NCBI RefSeq assembly: GCF_003946675.1
Contig: NZ_RHOT01000002.1
Span: 62,001 to 126,000, forward strand
DNA from: Lapidilactobacillus gannanensis
Lineage (GTDB): Bacteria > Bacillota > Bacilli > Lactobacillales > Lactobacillaceae
Reading direction: 5' to 3'
Length of the DNA stretch: 64,000 bases
This document shows, one piece after another, positions 47,896-58,344 of this stretch (position 1 is the stretch's first letter; each line of letters begins with the position of its first letter). The translations under genes and the position numbers were made by a program. A model generated the notes under the pieces. The model was not told the origin of the DNA and made no database searches. It saw only the letters and a list, made by a program, of their open reading frames with translations.

Positions 47896-48685
47896 TATAC
47901 TTCGTCTCTTTCTTTTAGTGAGTTAGGAATATCCTGATTGGCTTATTTAGTCAAGGCGATATTTCGTCAACACCCAAACAACTAGCTTGGAAATTAAATC
48001 AATAAGAAGATTTCAGAAGGCTTCGAATTTCCGGCAACAAGTAGTTGTGGCGTCATACCTTAATTGCCTTACATTGGGCATCACAATACAAATAGCGGGT
48101 CTTCCATATGCTTACCAAATCCTTAATAGTCTGAACTTGAACGGACCTAGGTTGACCTCAACAGCGTCAAATCCGTGATCCGAATCTCTGATCACTGACT
48201 AGAGCAGATAAAGAACGCCGAGCACTTGTTACGGAAAGTGGTAGTAATAAAGCCTTTTAATCCATGTTATTCACTTCGAATGCGTTATAGGACTTACATT
48301 CCGTGTATATGTAAGCAGAAATTTGAATTGGCATAAATCGGAATTGCTTACGAGGTGTTCTACAAAGACGGTTAGTGACTTGGTCATTAGTGGAGGCTCA
48401 GAATTTTTGAGGAGCGTAAAGTGCCTTAAATATTAGGAAACCATTACATTTCAGAGCTTTGGTTTCAAATACGCTGTAAAAGCTGTCTGTATATGGTGAG
48501 AGCAAAAGTTCTCAAATCTCTTTGAAAGGAGGTAGCCTTGCCGCCGTGCGCGGCGGTCGGCGTTAGCCGGCCGCCATCAGCCCCCAGTATCTAATAGGGG
48601 GGCGATAGTATGACAGGATAAACCTTCTGGGCAGAATTAAGCCGCGTAAGACCGGCGTTTTGCCAGAAATATGACGCAAAATTGA
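47896..48685. other. Degenerate accessory DNA with GC-rich hairpin
   Basis: No convincing gene. At about 48538-48580 a very GC-rich stretch (CCGCCG...CGGCGG, then GGCG and GCCGGCCGCC) can fold strongly and follows GGAGG. Base composition from 48520 to 49260 differs from the surroundings, pointing to transfer. Confidence 0.4.
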
Positions 48686-49264
48686 CGCCCAATTAGTTTA
48701 CATCGATTTGAGCGCACGACGTTGAGATTCATGTTCATGCCAGGCTTGCGTAGCGGTGAAGCACGGGCGTTAAAGTGGACAGACGCTGATCTCGAAGCTA
48801 AGACGGTGAACGTCAATAAGACGATGGACTATCACAACCACAATTGGTTTGAAACGCCCGCGCCGAATACTGCCGCTAGTCGTCGCACCGTGGCGCTTGG
48901 TGATGATGATACCGTGGCGTGCTTAGGCGCGTGGTATGTCGCACATGCGGCGATGGTGCATTCCGAGTGGGTATTCTCACGCGATGGGATTCCGTGCTCT
49001 GACGGACAATTTTTGGACATTGTGGACGCGTACAGTACACTCGCCAAAGTTCAGCGAATTACCGTGCACGGCCTCTGCCACTCGCACGTGTCGCTGTTGA
49101 TCGGCGTCGGTGAAAATCAGCTCCAGATCAAAGAACGTCTGGGGCATGAGGACATTGAAACGACACTCGGCACTTACGGTCATCTCTACCCCAACAGTAA
49201 CTTTGAAGTCGCAAAAAAGCTCAACGGGATCTTCTCCGAGGAGGTACCCGATGAGCCAAAATAA
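48686..49264 (+). pseudogene. C-terminal half of a tyrosine integrase with lost catalytic Arg
   Basis: About 190 codons remain of a phage- or ICE-type integrase of roughly 370-400 aa. The frame is closed by a TGA at 48683-48685. The box GLRSGEARALKW keeps the first Arg. The second box reads HGLCHSH, where integrases have HGLRHSH: TGC at 49076-49078 instead of CGC. LGHEDIETTLGTYGHLYP retains the final His and the nucleophile Tyr. Truncation and the Arg loss both indicate a dead gene. Confidence 0.82.
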
Positions 49265-49348
49265 TTTGAAAAGGGTCAAAACTGTGCCACCGTAAAATCG
49301 GTGATGCTGGAAACGTTGATACTAAGGGACTTACACGAGATGTGTCAT

Positions 49349-49362
49349 TGTTCCCGGGAAAT
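49349..49362. promoter_or_regulatory. Degenerate Noc-binding-site-like palindrome 3
   Basis: TGTTCCCGGGAAAT matches the Noc 14-mer except for two bases in the left arm. Confidence 0.4.
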
Positions 49363-49489
49363 AATTTACTGTAACGACGTCACGGAAAATATTACCTGAA
49401 GAAATGGGGAAGTATCGGTCATTTGGATAATAGGCTGAACTTTGGTTGCTGAAACATATTCTTGAGCGGCAATCGGTTTCACTTAACGC

Positions 49490-49529
49490 AAAAACAACCA
49501 GCAATTCTAGCGAATTGCTGGTTGTTTTT
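49490..49529. terminator. Dispersed hairpin family, copy D
   Basis: AAAACAACCAGCAATTC pairs with GAATTGCTGGTTGTTTT. The upstream flank (TGAAAC...ACTTAACGCAAAAA) matches copy B. No gene is seen at 49265-49614. Confidence 0.75.
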
Positions 49530-49614
49530 ATGTTAATACTCACCGGCTGGCCACCTGTGGGTACATTCTTTTTTGCTAGACTTGTTATTCGTATTAATTG
49601 CCAAAGTGATTATA

Positions 49615-50697
49615 TTAGCGGGTAATGACGATTTTTCCTTCGGTGTGACCAGTTTCAATAAGTTGATGGGCTGTTAATAAATTAGCGACATTTAAACCGG
49701 GGATTGTTTTAGTCAAAGTTGAATGAATCTTTTGTTGATCAAGAAGATTGGCTAATTGCTTCAGAATCTGTCCTTGAGTGGCTAGTTCATGATTAAAATT
49801 GCTTTTGGCAAACATGAATTCCCAACTCCAACAAACGTTCAGATTTTTTAATTTACCAATCGGCAATGGAGTTTGAGTTTCAACAATACAGCCAACCTGA
49901 CCAAAGGGCGCTATTTGTGTCGTGATTAGGTCAAAGTACTGGTCAGGATTGATCAATACAGCAATGCCGTCAAATTTTCCCCAGCCAGCTTGCTTGACTT
50001 GAGCAGCGATATCTTGATGATAGTCTAAACATAAGTCGACTTTATTTTGACGAAGCCAATCGAAATGTTTGGGACTTGCAGTTGCCGCAACACGAAATCC
50101 GGCCCAATGCGCAATCTGGCTGAGCATCGTGCCCACGCCACCGGCACCATTGATTATCAATAATTCCTTATCGCGGTTACTACGGAAGCCGAGTTCTTCT
50201 GGCGTTACGGCGCCATGGGCAATTTTTTCTTGAACTGCTGGATTGTCTAATGGCTGACCAAAGCCGATTTGCTCGAAAAGCAATTCCCAAGCGGTTAATC
50301 CGGTTAATGGAATCGCAGCACTTTCTGCAGGTGTTAATTTTTTCGGTGCTAGACTGACTAAGCGATAGTCGATGAGCTGATGTGTGGCGTAACTACCATC
50401 ACGATTGATTGTACCAGCGTAATAAACCTGATCATTAATTTGAAAACCAGTGACTTGGTTTCCCATCGCAACGACTGTGCCAACAGCATCGTAGCCTAAA
50501 ACGTGAAAGCGATTGTCGCTGAGACTTTGGCGCTGCTTAGTATCAACTGGATTTACTGAAATAGCCATTATTTTAATTAAAAGATCTTGGGGTCCAGGCG
50601 TAGGTAAGTCACTAGTTTTAATGTGAAAGGTACCGGAACCTAAATTGAAGCCTTGATTGAATCCATATTGGATCAGATTAGTTTGGCTTTGAGTCAT
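49615..50697 (-). CDS. MDR-superfamily zinc-type alcohol dehydrogenase-like / quinone reductase
   Basis: 360 aa. N-terminal GroES-like domain with SVNPVDTKQR and LGYDAVGTVVAMG, then a Rossmann fold with INGAGGVGTMLSQIA. The cysteine ligands of true zinc alcohol dehydrogenases are absent, so it is a zinc-free NADPH reductase of the YogA/quinone reductase type. Substrate unknown. ATG 50697 follows AGGGGG; the TTG two codons earlier is not needed. Confidence 0.88.
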   Translation of the reverse strand: MTQSQTNLIQYGFNQGFNLGSGTFHIKTSDLPTPGPQDLLIKIMAISVNPVDTKQRQSLSDNRFHVLGYDAVGTVVAMGNQVTGFQINDQVYYAGTINRDGSYATHQLIDYRLVSLAPKKLTPAESAAIPLTGLTAWELLFEQIGFGQPLDNPAVQEKIAHGAVTPEELGFRSNRDKELLIINGAGGVGTMLSQIAHWAGFRVAATASPKHFDWLRQNKVDLCLDYHQDIAAQVKQAGWGKFDGIAVLINPDQYFDLITTQIAPFGQVGCIVETQTPLPIGKLKNLNVCWSWEFMFAKSNFNHELATQGQILKQLANLLDQQKIHSTLTKTIPGLNVANLLTAHQLIETGHTEGKIVITR

Positions 50698-50904
50698 GGT
50701 CAAATTCCCCCTAATTATATTTGTCTAGCTGTTTTGTGATAGGACCTCTTTTAGTATAGCAATCAAGTAAATTCAGATAAAGTAATGCTACTTTTGCCTG
50801 CTAAATCAATAATCTCACTCAGGCGGCGTATTGTGGGTAATCTAAGTAAACATCTGGTATTATGAACGTATAAGTGATTTAAATGAGGATTTAAGGAGCA
50901 ACGC

Positions 50905-51096
50905 ATGTTTAATCGGAATTCTGACCACGATCACACGTTAACTTTGTTAATTGCCAGTTTAATTTGGATAGGTGGTGCATATTTATTAATTAATGATTAT
51001 TTGAAAAACCATTTGTTAAATGGACCAATGGCTTTGGTTCTATTGATTGGCGTGGTATTGACTGCTTTAGGATTTTGGCAGCAACGAAAAAAATGA
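50905..51096 (+). CDS. 63-aa small membrane protein
   Basis: AAGGAG precedes ATG. The protein has a His/Asp-rich N-terminus (NSDHDH), two hydrophobic helices (about residues 11-30 and 41-57), and a basic end QQRKK. A -10-like TATTAT and its own position between two transcription units support a real gene. Family not recognised. Confidence 0.7.
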   Translation: MFNRNSDHDHTLTLLIASLIWIGGAYLLINDYLKNHLLNGPMALVLLIGVVLTALGFWQQRKK

Positions 51097-51299
51097 ATTT
51101 GCATTATTTTAAAGATTATGCGAATTAATCTTCTCATTATCTGCCCAGAGTTAAAGCTCGTTCCTGAGAAAATATGATAAAATAATTATTTTTTCTCATT
51201 GTTTTTAGTAACTGATTTCATTACTAATATCAATATAATCAGGCGGTTAGTATTAGCGTAATATCTTTTATGATATAAAAATTAATATTAACATTTCTA

Positions 51300-51328
51300 T
51301 TGACATTAAAGTTTAATAATTGTACTAT
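51300..51328 (+). promoter_or_regulatory. opp operon promoter
   Basis: TTGACA, 17-bp spacer, TACTAT. Leader of about 70 nt to the oppA ATG. The intergenic stretch 51097-51299 shows nothing else clear. Confidence 0.75.
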
Positions 51329-51405
51329 TTTATCAACTTCATAAAACGATTAATTTATTTGGTACCCGTTTTGGTGAGAAGAATTTCGATTTGGAGGGCT
51401 TTATT

Positions 51406-53382
51406 ATGAAAAATGGTAAGAAAGGGTTATTAGCACTCGCTTTGGTGAGTGTGGCACTGTTAGGCGCCTGTGGTAATAAAAAAGCCGCTTCGTCCAATAG
51501 TAGCAATACTTCAAGTTATAACTACGTGTATACAACTGATCCAGATAATTTTGACTATATTGTTTCAATGCGTTCTACAAATAGTCAGGTATATGGTAAT
51601 TTTGAAGATGGGTTACTGGAACGTAATCAATACGGTCAATTGAAACCTGCTTTAGCTAAATCATGGAAAGTTAGTGCAGATGGTAAGACTTATACTTATA
51701 AATTACGTAAGGGCGTTAAATGGGTTGACAGTGATGGTAATGAATACGCCACTGTCAAGGCTCAAGATTTCGTTACTGGCTTAAAGCATGCCGTGGCTGC
51801 TAAGTCTGAAACATTATATATTGTTCAAGATAGTATTAAGGGCTTGAATGATTATGTTAATGGTAAGACTAAAGACTTCTCAACAGTTGGTGTCAAGGCA
51901 ATTGGCGATGATACTGTTCAATATACTTTAAATCAACCAGAGAACTACTGGAACTCGAAATTAACTTATGGGGTAATGTTCCCAGTTAATGCTAAATTCT
52001 TGAAATCCAAGGGTAGCAATTTCGGTAAGCCACAAGCTGATGGTATTCTCTACAATGGTCCTTATATCTTAGCTAACTTCACTTCTAAGTCTGTTCTTGA
52101 ATATAAGAGGAACGATAACTATTGGGACAAGAAGAATGTTCATGTAGATGATATCAAGTTCACTTACAATGATGGTAGTAATCCTGATGGCTTATATAAG
52201 TCATTTAAGAAGGGTGACTTCACGGCTGCTCGGGTTTATCCTAATTCAGCTGGTTATAGCGATGTTGTTAAGAATAATAAAAATAATATTATTTGGTCAC
52301 AACAGGACGCTTCAATTTATAACTTTACGTTTAACTTAGATCGTCAGACTTATGGCGCAACTTCTAAGAAGACTGATCAAGCTAAGTCTGATACTAAGAA
52401 AGCAATTTTGAATCGTAATTTCCGTTTGGCTATTCAATTTGCTTTCAATAAGTCACAATATAATGCTCAGGCTAATGGTGCTCAAGGTGGAACCAAGTCA
52501 TTGCGTAATGAGATCACGCCACCAGATTTTGTTTCAATAGACGGTAAAGATTACGGAGACTCAGTCAAATCAGACTTAGATAGTCTTGATAAATCAGCCT
52601 TTGGTGATGTTAATTTAGCAGATGCCCAAGATGGTACGTATAATGTAGCTAAAGCTAAGGAATATATGGCTAAAGCCAAGAAAGAATTGGCTGCAGAAGG
52701 TGTTTCCTTCCCAATTCATTTAGACTTACCTGCTAATCAAAAAGCTCAATTAACTTTAAACCAATCGAAGTCATTTAAGAGTTCTGTTGAAAAGAGTTTA
52801 GGTAAAGATAATATTTCAATTGACATTCAATTATTGAATGAAGACAAGTACTTGGCAGCGACTTACCAAGCAACGACCGGAGCTGCTGCTGACTTTGATA
52901 TTAGTAATGCTTCTGGTTGGTCCCCCGATTACGATGATCCATCAAGTTATTTGGATATCTACACACCAACTGCTGGTTCAATGATTTTGACACTTGGGTT
53001 AAATCCTTCATCTGCTGGTACTCAAACTGCATCTAATAAAGCTGCAATTCAGGCTGTTGGTTTGGATGAATACGAAAAATTAGTTGATGCTGCTGAAGCC
53101 ATTACTAATGATAATAACGCTCGTTATGCAGCCTTTGCTAAGGCAGAAGCTTATCTATTAAACACCGGCGTCACAATTCCGGTTAATTCATCAGGCGGTT
53201 CTCCTTCAGTAACTAAAGTTGTACCATTCACAAGCCCATTCGCTTATTCCGGTTTAGGTAGTTTCAGATATAAGTACATGAAGGTTCAGGATACACCAGT
53301 TACAATTGCTCAATACAATAAAGCTAAAGCAGCTTGGGATAAGAAGCGTGCTGAAATTGCCAAAGAAGAAGCAAAAGATTAA
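51406..53382 (+). CDS. oppA: Oligopeptide-binding lipoprotein OppA (AmiA-like)
   Basis: 658 aa. Lipobox LLGAC with the lipid Cys at residue 22, then an SBP family 5 fold. Length equals streptococcal AmiA (about 659) rather than B. subtilis OppA (about 545). ATG 51406 follows TTGGAGGG; an in-frame ATG 15 bases earlier overlaps that site. First gene of oppABCDF. A terminator after it probably makes the binding protein more abundant than the permease. Confidence 0.93.
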   Translation: MKNGKKGLLALALVSVALLGACGNKKAASSNSSNTSSYNYVYTTDPDNFDYIVSMRSTNSQVYGNFEDGLLERNQYGQLKPALAKSWKVSADGKTYTYKLRKGVKWVDSDGNEYATVKAQDFVTGLKHAVAAKSETLYIVQDSIKGLNDYVNGKTKDFSTVGVKAIGDDTVQYTLNQPENYWNSKLTYGVMFPVNAKFLKSKGSNFGKPQADGILYNGPYILANFTSKSVLEYKRNDNYWDKKNVHVDDIKFTYNDGSNPDGLYKSFKKGDFTAARVYPNSAGYSDVVKNNKNNIIWSQQDASIYNFTFNLDRQTYGATSKKTDQAKSDTKKAILNRNFRLAIQFAFNKSQYNAQANGAQGGTKSLRNEITPPDFVSIDGKDYGDSVKSDLDSLDKSAFGDVNLADAQDGTYNVAKAKEYMAKAKKELAAEGVSFPIHLDLPANQKAQLTLNQSKSFKSSVEKSLGKDNISIDIQLLNEDKYLAATYQATTGAAADFDISNASGWSPDYDDPSSYLDIYTPTAGSMILTLGLNPSSAGTQTASNKAAIQAVGLDEYEKLVDAAEAITNDNNARYAAFAKAEAYLLNTGVTIPVNSSGGSPSVTKVVPFTSPFAYSGLGSFRYKYMKVQDTPVTIAQYNKAKAAWDKKRAEIAKEEAKD

Positions 53383-53402
53383 TCAACTCTTAGAGTAGGG
53401 CG

Positions 53403-53432
53403 AAAAAGGCTAGCACAACACTAGCCTTTTTT
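53403..53432 (+). terminator. Partial terminator between oppA and oppB
   Basis: AAAAAGGCTAG pairs with CTAGCCTTTTTT. Placement inside the operon suggests it attenuates downstream expression. Confidence 0.8.
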
Positions 53433-53492
53433 CTGCTTTTCTCCAGTACCATCAGCAAAGCATGAAAATCAGCATTAAGGAGGAACCATTTG

Positions 53493-54983
53493 ATGAAGAA
53501 GTATGTCTTCTTTCGAATAATCCGGTCGCTTGTCAGTATTTTCTTAGTTACTACGTTGACGTATATCATTATTTATTCATTGGTACCACGAAGCGATGTT
53601 TTTAAGAACGATACGATGGTCAGTAAGTTAAAAGCTGATCCTGATAAATTGACGGATTATGAGAATACTGCGTTCAGTAAAATGAACTATATTGAGTATT
53701 ACGATACGAAATCACTCTTAGCTAAGGCTGAAAAAGATAGTCCTGAGGTGACCGCTAAACCAACTGCTGCTAATAAGCAGTTGCTAGAGAAGTGGGGCGA
53801 CAAAAATGGATTTACCATTCATCAATTTAAGATTGGTAAAGGCTTTTATGCAACTCGGGAATTGTCGTTATTGGAACGGCTTGGTCGTTTTTACGGCAAT
53901 TTAATTCAGTGGGATAATCCTTGGGCAGTCCATGATGCCAAGAATCCTAATATGCCACGTTATCTGAAGTTTGAGAATGATAAATTGGCTGGCTTTGCGC
54001 TAGTTGGTTCTGGGACTAAGTATCGTTATCAAATTTACTTTAATAGTTCATTCCCATACATTCATCAAAACTTCCTGAAGTTTAACTTAGGAACATCATA
54101 TCCTACTTTTGCTGGGATTCCAGTAACCACGGTTATTGGTGCTCGCCAAGGTAAAACTGAAGTGGTTCAGAATGTTTATCCGAATGGTAAAACATTTAAT
54201 AGTGCTGATAATATTTACTCACGGCAATATCAACCTAAAGCAAAACAAGACTCGTCAGTGCGTGAACGTTATGGCGATGATTACACTAATACCACTCAGA
54301 ATTATCAAGACCCTTCAATGATTGGCACTTCTTTCAAGGCTGGTATTTGGGCGTTAATTATTTCTTATGTGATTTCAATTCCGATGGCTATTTTAATGGC
54401 ACGTTATAAGGGTAAGTGGTTTGATAAGGCTGGCACAGCAATTGTGACTATTCTGATTGCCGTACCAAGCTTGGCCTTTATCTATGCTTTCCGTTATTTA
54501 GGTAGTTCATTATTTGGCTTACCTGATTCATTCCCAACTCAAGGCGCGTCATCATTCGCCTCATGGGTCTCACCGACGGTTATTTTAGGGTTACTGTCCG
54601 TTTCCGGATTGGTGATTTGGTTCCGGCGGTATATGATTGATCAACAATCTTCTGATTATGTTAAATTCGCAAAAGCAAAAGGATTAAACGACGGCGAAAT
54701 TTATCGGAAGCATATTTTCAAAAATGCTTCGATTCCAATTGTCCAAGGTATTCCTGGGTCCATCATTGGTTTAATCGGTGGGGCCACCATTACTGAAACA
54801 ATTTTCGCAATGCCTGGGATGGGGAAGATGTTGCCTGATGCAATTATTTCTCATAATAATCCAATTGTGATTGGCTTAGTCTTTATCTTTACGACCATTG
54901 CAGTCTTCTCAGTCTTGCTTGGTGATATTCTAATGACCATTGTCGATCCACGAATTAAACTTTCTACGTCAGGAGATGACTAA
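53493..54983 (+). CDS. oppB: Oligopeptide ABC permease OppB (AmiC-like, with large extracellular insert)
   Basis: 496 aa, close to AmiC of streptococci (about 498) and much longer than classical OppB (about 310). One transmembrane helix at residues 10-30 is followed by a soluble region of about 230 residues outside the membrane, then five helices. The permease coupling motif region ([20 protein letters not shown]) is near the C-terminus. Starts at ATG 53493 after AAGGAGG. oppC follows 2 nt later. Confidence 0.93.
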   Translation: MKKYVFFRIIRSLVSIFLVTTLTYIIIYSLVPRSDVFKNDTMVSKLKADPDKLTDYENTAFSKMNYIEYYDTKSLLAKAEKDSPEVTAKPTAANKQLLEKWGDKNGFTIHQFKIGKGFYATRELSLLERLGRFYGNLIQWDNPWAVHDAKNPNMPRYLKFENDKLAGFALVGSGTKYRYQIYFNSSFPYIHQNFLKFNLGTSYPTFAGIPVTTVIGARQGKTEVVQNVYPNGKTFNSADNIYSRQYQPKAKQDSSVRERYGDDYTNTTQNYQDPSMIGTSFKAGIWALIISYVISIPMAILMARYKGKWFDKAGTAIVTILIAVPSLAFIYAFRYLGSSLFGLPDSFPTQGASSFASWVSPTVILGLLSVSGLVIWFRRYMIDQQSSDYVKFAKAKGLNDGEIYRKHIFKNASIPIVQGIPGSIIGLIGGATITETIFAMPGMGKMLPDAIISHNNPIVIGLVFIFTTIAVFSVLLGDILMTIVDPRIKLSTSGDD

Positions 54984-54985
54984 CC

Positions 54986-55933
54986 ATGGCAGATAAAATT
55001 AAAGAGACACCGCAAGATATTGATAATGATTTCGTTTTGGTTAGTCGTGACGCTAAAGCTTCAGAAATTATTGACACGCCAAAATATTCATATTGGGGTT
55101 CAGTTGCAAAAACTTTCTTCTCCAGTAAAGTAACGATTTTTATGTTGATTTTAATGGTGGCAATTTTATTAATGTCATTTATTCAACCGTTATTTAGTGG
55201 CTACAATCTAATGGATGTTTCTGGCGTTAATAACTTTGGCGCTCGTTATAATTGGCCCAGCGCTAAATACTGGTTTGGGACTGATGCTGATGGTAAATCG
55301 TTGTTTGATGCCATTTGGGCTGGTGCTAAGACCTCAGTTTCGATTGGGTTTATTGCCTCATTGATCACTACTGTCATTGGTGTGATTGTTGGTGCCATTT
55401 GGGGTGTTTCCAAGTCGATTGATCGATTGATGCTGGAAATTTATAATGTTATTTCTAATGTGCCAATGCTCCTTATTATCATTGTGCTGTCATATACGTT
55501 TGGTAATGGTTTTTGGAATTTGATTTTTGCCATGACTTGTACTTCTTGGTTAGGGACAGCTTACTTCATTCGAGTTCAGGTTATGATCATGCGTGACCGT
55601 GAATATAATATTGCTTCGCGGACGTTAGGTACGCCAACGCGGCGGATGATTTTCCGAAATATTTTGCCATATTTGACTTCTGTTATTGTGACTCAAGTTT
55701 CACAGTTGCTACCATCGTTTATTTCTTACGAAGTTTTCTTATCCTTCTTAGGTGTTGGTTTGAGTCAAAGTGTGCCATCACTGGGCCGCTTGATTTCTCA
55801 ATATTCGCCATATATGACTAGCTATCCGTACTTATTCTGGTTACCAGTCTTAGTGCTTGCCTTGATTACGGTTTCGCTGTATATCGTTGGCCAGAATTTA
55901 GCTGATGCATCAGATCCACGGACACATATGTAG
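54986..55933 (+). CDS. oppC: Oligopeptide ABC permease OppC (AmiD-like)
   Basis: 315 aa with six transmembrane helices and a cytoplasmic N-terminal tail of about 50 residues. The coupling loop reads [20 protein letters not shown], the EAA motif of importers. Size matches AmiD (about 308). Pairs with OppB to form the channel. Confidence 0.95.
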   Translation: MADKIKETPQDIDNDFVLVSRDAKASEIIDTPKYSYWGSVAKTFFSSKVTIFMLILMVAILLMSFIQPLFSGYNLMDVSGVNNFGARYNWPSAKYWFGTDADGKSLFDAIWAGAKTSVSIGFIASLITTVIGVIVGAIWGVSKSIDRLMLEIYNVISNVPMLLIIIVLSYTFGNGFWNLIFAMTCTSWLGTAYFIRVQVMIMRDREYNIASRTLGTPTRRMIFRNILPYLTSVIVTQVSQLLPSFISYEVFLSFLGVGLSQSVPSLGRLISQYSPYMTSYPYLFWLPVLVLALITVSLYIVGQNLADASDPRTHM

Positions 55934-55947
55934 AGGGAGCGTGTAAG

Positions 55948-57051
55948 ATGACTGAGAAAAGTATTTTAACAGTAAAAGATTTATCGGTCGGTTTCCACGT
56001 TCGGGGTCGTGAGTTAAAAGCAATTCGCAATGTCTCCTTGGAACTTAAGGACCAAGAAACATTGGCAATTGTTGGTGAATCTGGCTCTGGAAAGTCGGTT
56101 TTGACTAAGACTTTCACCGGGATGTTGGAACAAAATGGCTATATTAGCCATGGGACGATTGATTATGATGGTCAACGATTAAGTGATTTGAAGAAAGATA
56201 AGGACTGGGAAGGTATTCGTGGGAAAGAAATCGCGACGATTTTCCAGGACCCGATGACTTCATTAGATCCAATTAAAACAATTGGTTCGCAAATTGCCGA
56301 AGTTGTTATTAAACATCAAGGTAAGTCGAAAAAAGAAGCTAAAGAAATTGCCATCGATTTAATGGATCGGACGGGAATTCCTAATGCTGCAGCGCGTTAT
56401 AACGAGTATCCTTTTGAATATTCTGGCGGGATGCGGCAACGGATCGTTATTGCAATTGCCTTGGCTTGCCATCCTAAAGTTTTGATTTGTGACGAGCCAA
56501 CGACGGCATTGGATGTAACGATTCAAGCACAGATTTTGGAATTAATTAAAGAATTACAGAAAGACTATCATTTTACGACTATTTTCATTACTCATGATCT
56601 AGGCGTGGTTGCTTCGATTGCCGATCGAATCGCCGTTATGTATTCTGGTGAAATTATTGAGGTTGGTACTTGTCGTGAGATTTTCTACGATCCCAGACAT
56701 CCATATACGTGGAGTTTGTTATCTTCATTACCCCAGTTAGCACAAAAGGGCGGCGAATTGTATTCGATTCCTGGCACACCACCTTCGCTATACAAGGATA
56801 TTAAAGGCGATGCTTTTGCCCCACGGAATCCTTTTGCTATGAAAGTTGACTTTGAAGCGGAACCACCAATGTTCCAAGTTTCGCCAACACATTTCGCCAA
56901 GACATGGTTGTTGGATCCGCGCGCACCTAAGGTTGAAAAACCTGCTTTGATTCAAAACTTGCATGAACGTTTCGTTAAGACCTTGGAACGTGATAATCGG
57001 TTGCATGCTGAAACAGAAGAAATGGAGGCTGAAGAACATGACGGTAAATAA
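55948..57051 (+). CDS. oppD: Oligopeptide ABC ATPase OppD (AmiE-like)
   Basis: 367 aa. Walker A GESGSGKS (about residues 40-47), signature YSGGMRQR, Walker [13 protein letters not shown] and switch His in FITHDLG. The C-terminal extension carries the oligopeptide-transporter domain. Its end overlaps the oppF start by 14 nt. Confidence 0.96.
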   Translation: MTEKSILTVKDLSVGFHVRGRELKAIRNVSLELKDQETLAIVGESGSGKSVLTKTFTGMLEQNGYISHGTIDYDGQRLSDLKKDKDWEGIRGKEIATIFQDPMTSLDPIKTIGSQIAEVVIKHQGKSKKEAKEIAIDLMDRTGIPNAAARYNEYPFEYSGGMRQRIVIAIALACHPKVLICDEPTTALDVTIQAQILELIKELQKDYHFTTIFITHDLGVVASIADRIAVMYSGEIIEVGTCREIFYDPRHPYTWSLLSSLPQLAQKGGELYSIPGTPPSLYKDIKGDAFAPRNPFAMKVDFEAEPPMFQVSPTHFAKTWLLDPRAPKVEKPALIQNLHERFVKTLERDNRLHAETEEMEAEEHDGK

Positions 57052-57997
57052 AAAAGATGTCCTGCTTTCACTCCATGATTTGGAAATTTCTTTTGGTGAA
57101 GGCAAGCAAAAATTTGTGGCTGTTCAAGATGTTAATTTCGATATTTATCGAGGAGAAACCTTCTCACTAGTTGGTGAATCTGGTTCTGGTAAAACAACGA
57201 TTGGCCGCGCAATTCTGGGTATTAACCCCACTAGCCATGGTGAGATTGATTTTAACGGCCATCAAATCAACAAAAAATTATCCCATCAAGAGGAACAAGA
57301 AGTGACCCGGAAAATTCAGATGATTTTTCAAGATCCATCAGCTTCTCTTAATGAACGGGCAACGATTGATTATATTATTTCGGAAGGGTTATACAACTTT
57401 CATTTGTATGATTCTGAAGAAGATCGTTTACAAAAAGTGACCAAGATCATTGAAGAGGTTGGCTTGTTGCCGGAGCATTTGTATCGTTATCCGCATGAAT
57501 TCTCTGGTGGTCAGCGGCAGCGGATCGGGATTGCGCGGGCGTTGATCATGCAGCCTGATTTAGTGGTTGCCGACGAACCAATTTCAGCTTTGGATGTTTC
57601 AATTCGGGCCCAGGTTTTGAATTTGTTGAAGAAATTCCAGCGCGAAAGTAATTTAACTTACTTGTTTATTGCCCATGATTTATCCGTGGTTCGGTTTATT
57701 TCGGATCGAATTGCTGTTATTCATGCTGGTCGGATTCTGGAATTGGCCGACACTGAAGAACTATTCACCAATCCACTTCATCCATACACGCAATCGTTGC
57801 TATCAGCGGTGCCAATTCCTGATCCTGAATTAGCTCGGGAGAAGAAATTAGTTGTCTATGATACCAACATGCATGATTATAGTGTGGATAAGCCGAAATT
57901 CGTTGAAGTCAAACCAGGTCATTTTGTTTATTGTAATGCGCCTGAAGAAGCGCATTACCGTAAGATTCTTGAAGAGCAAGGGCAACTGACCAAATAA
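57038..57997 (+). CDS. oppF: Oligopeptide ABC ATPase OppF (AmiF-like)
   Basis: 319 aa. Walker A GESGSGKT, signature FSGGQRQR, Walker [13 protein letters not shown] and switch FIAHDLS. The start at 57038 (MTVNKKD) has GGAGG inside the oppD coding end. An earlier in-frame ATG at 56963 would overlap oppD deeply and is rejected. Last gene of the operon. Confidence 0.96.
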   Translation: MTVNKKDVLLSLHDLEISFGEGKQKFVAVQDVNFDIYRGETFSLVGESGSGKTTIGRAILGINPTSHGEIDFNGHQINKKLSHQEEQEVTRKIQMIFQDPSASLNERATIDYIISEGLYNFHLYDSEEDRLQKVTKIIEEVGLLPEHLYRYPHEFSGGQRQRIGIARALIMQPDLVVADEPISALDVSIRAQVLNLLKKFQRESNLTYLFIAHDLSVVRFISDRIAVIHAGRILELADTEELFTNPLHPYTQSLLSAVPIPDPELAREKKLVVYDTNMHDYSVDKPKFVEVKPGHFVYCNAPEEAHYRKILEEQGQLTK

Positions 57998-58010
57998 TGT
58001 ATTTCTGGGT

Positions 58011-58041
58011 CGGATAATCTTATGATTATCCGATCTTTTTT
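58011..58041 (+). terminator. opp operon terminator
   Basis: CGGATAATC pairs with GATTATCCG, followed by a T run. Confidence 0.85.
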
Positions 58042-58061
58042 GTTGTTCTTAATCTGAACTT

Positions 58062-58262
58062 GTTTTAGGCAGAATGGCGTCAGAACCAGTTCTGTTTCAC
58101 CAGCTCAATCAAATAATTGAAGTTACTCTACGCCAGTTTCCCCTACTCCTCACAACTTTGGTTGAATCGTGTTCGGAGCGGTAAATGGCTAGGTACAATT
58201 TAAATATTTACACGATCGGTTGGCACCGCTCATGCAAATATTTGAAATTGTACTACGCCAAA
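58062..58262. repeat. Dispersed repeat plus long inverted repeat
   Basis: 58073-58103 matches 13491-13521 (27 of 31 bases). Beyond it GTACAATTTAAATATTT (about 58192) is repeated inverted near 58234-58251 with one extra base, and CTACGCCA plus CTCCTCACAACT occur twice. No gene is seen. Confidence 0.5.
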
Positions 58263-58309
58263 AAACCACCGCTCCTCACAACTATTTTAAAAAAGTTTCA
58301 TTAAAAGCT

Positions 58310-58338
58310 TGACAAGTTTTATGAGAATCGTGTATTGT
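58310..58338 (+). promoter_or_regulatory. met operon promoter
   Basis: TTGACA, 17-bp spacer, TATTGT, just upstream of the T-box leader. Confidence 0.75.
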
Positions 58339-58344
58339 AGAATC

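Noticed and set aside
47318-47937. Plus-strand open frames across the IS66 region
   Set aside because: They are antisense to the transposase and oxidoreductase fragments, whose protein motifs are clear on the minus strand.
47987-48178. 63-codon plus-strand frame
   Set aside because: No ribosome site and no recognisable domain; it lies in degenerate island DNA.
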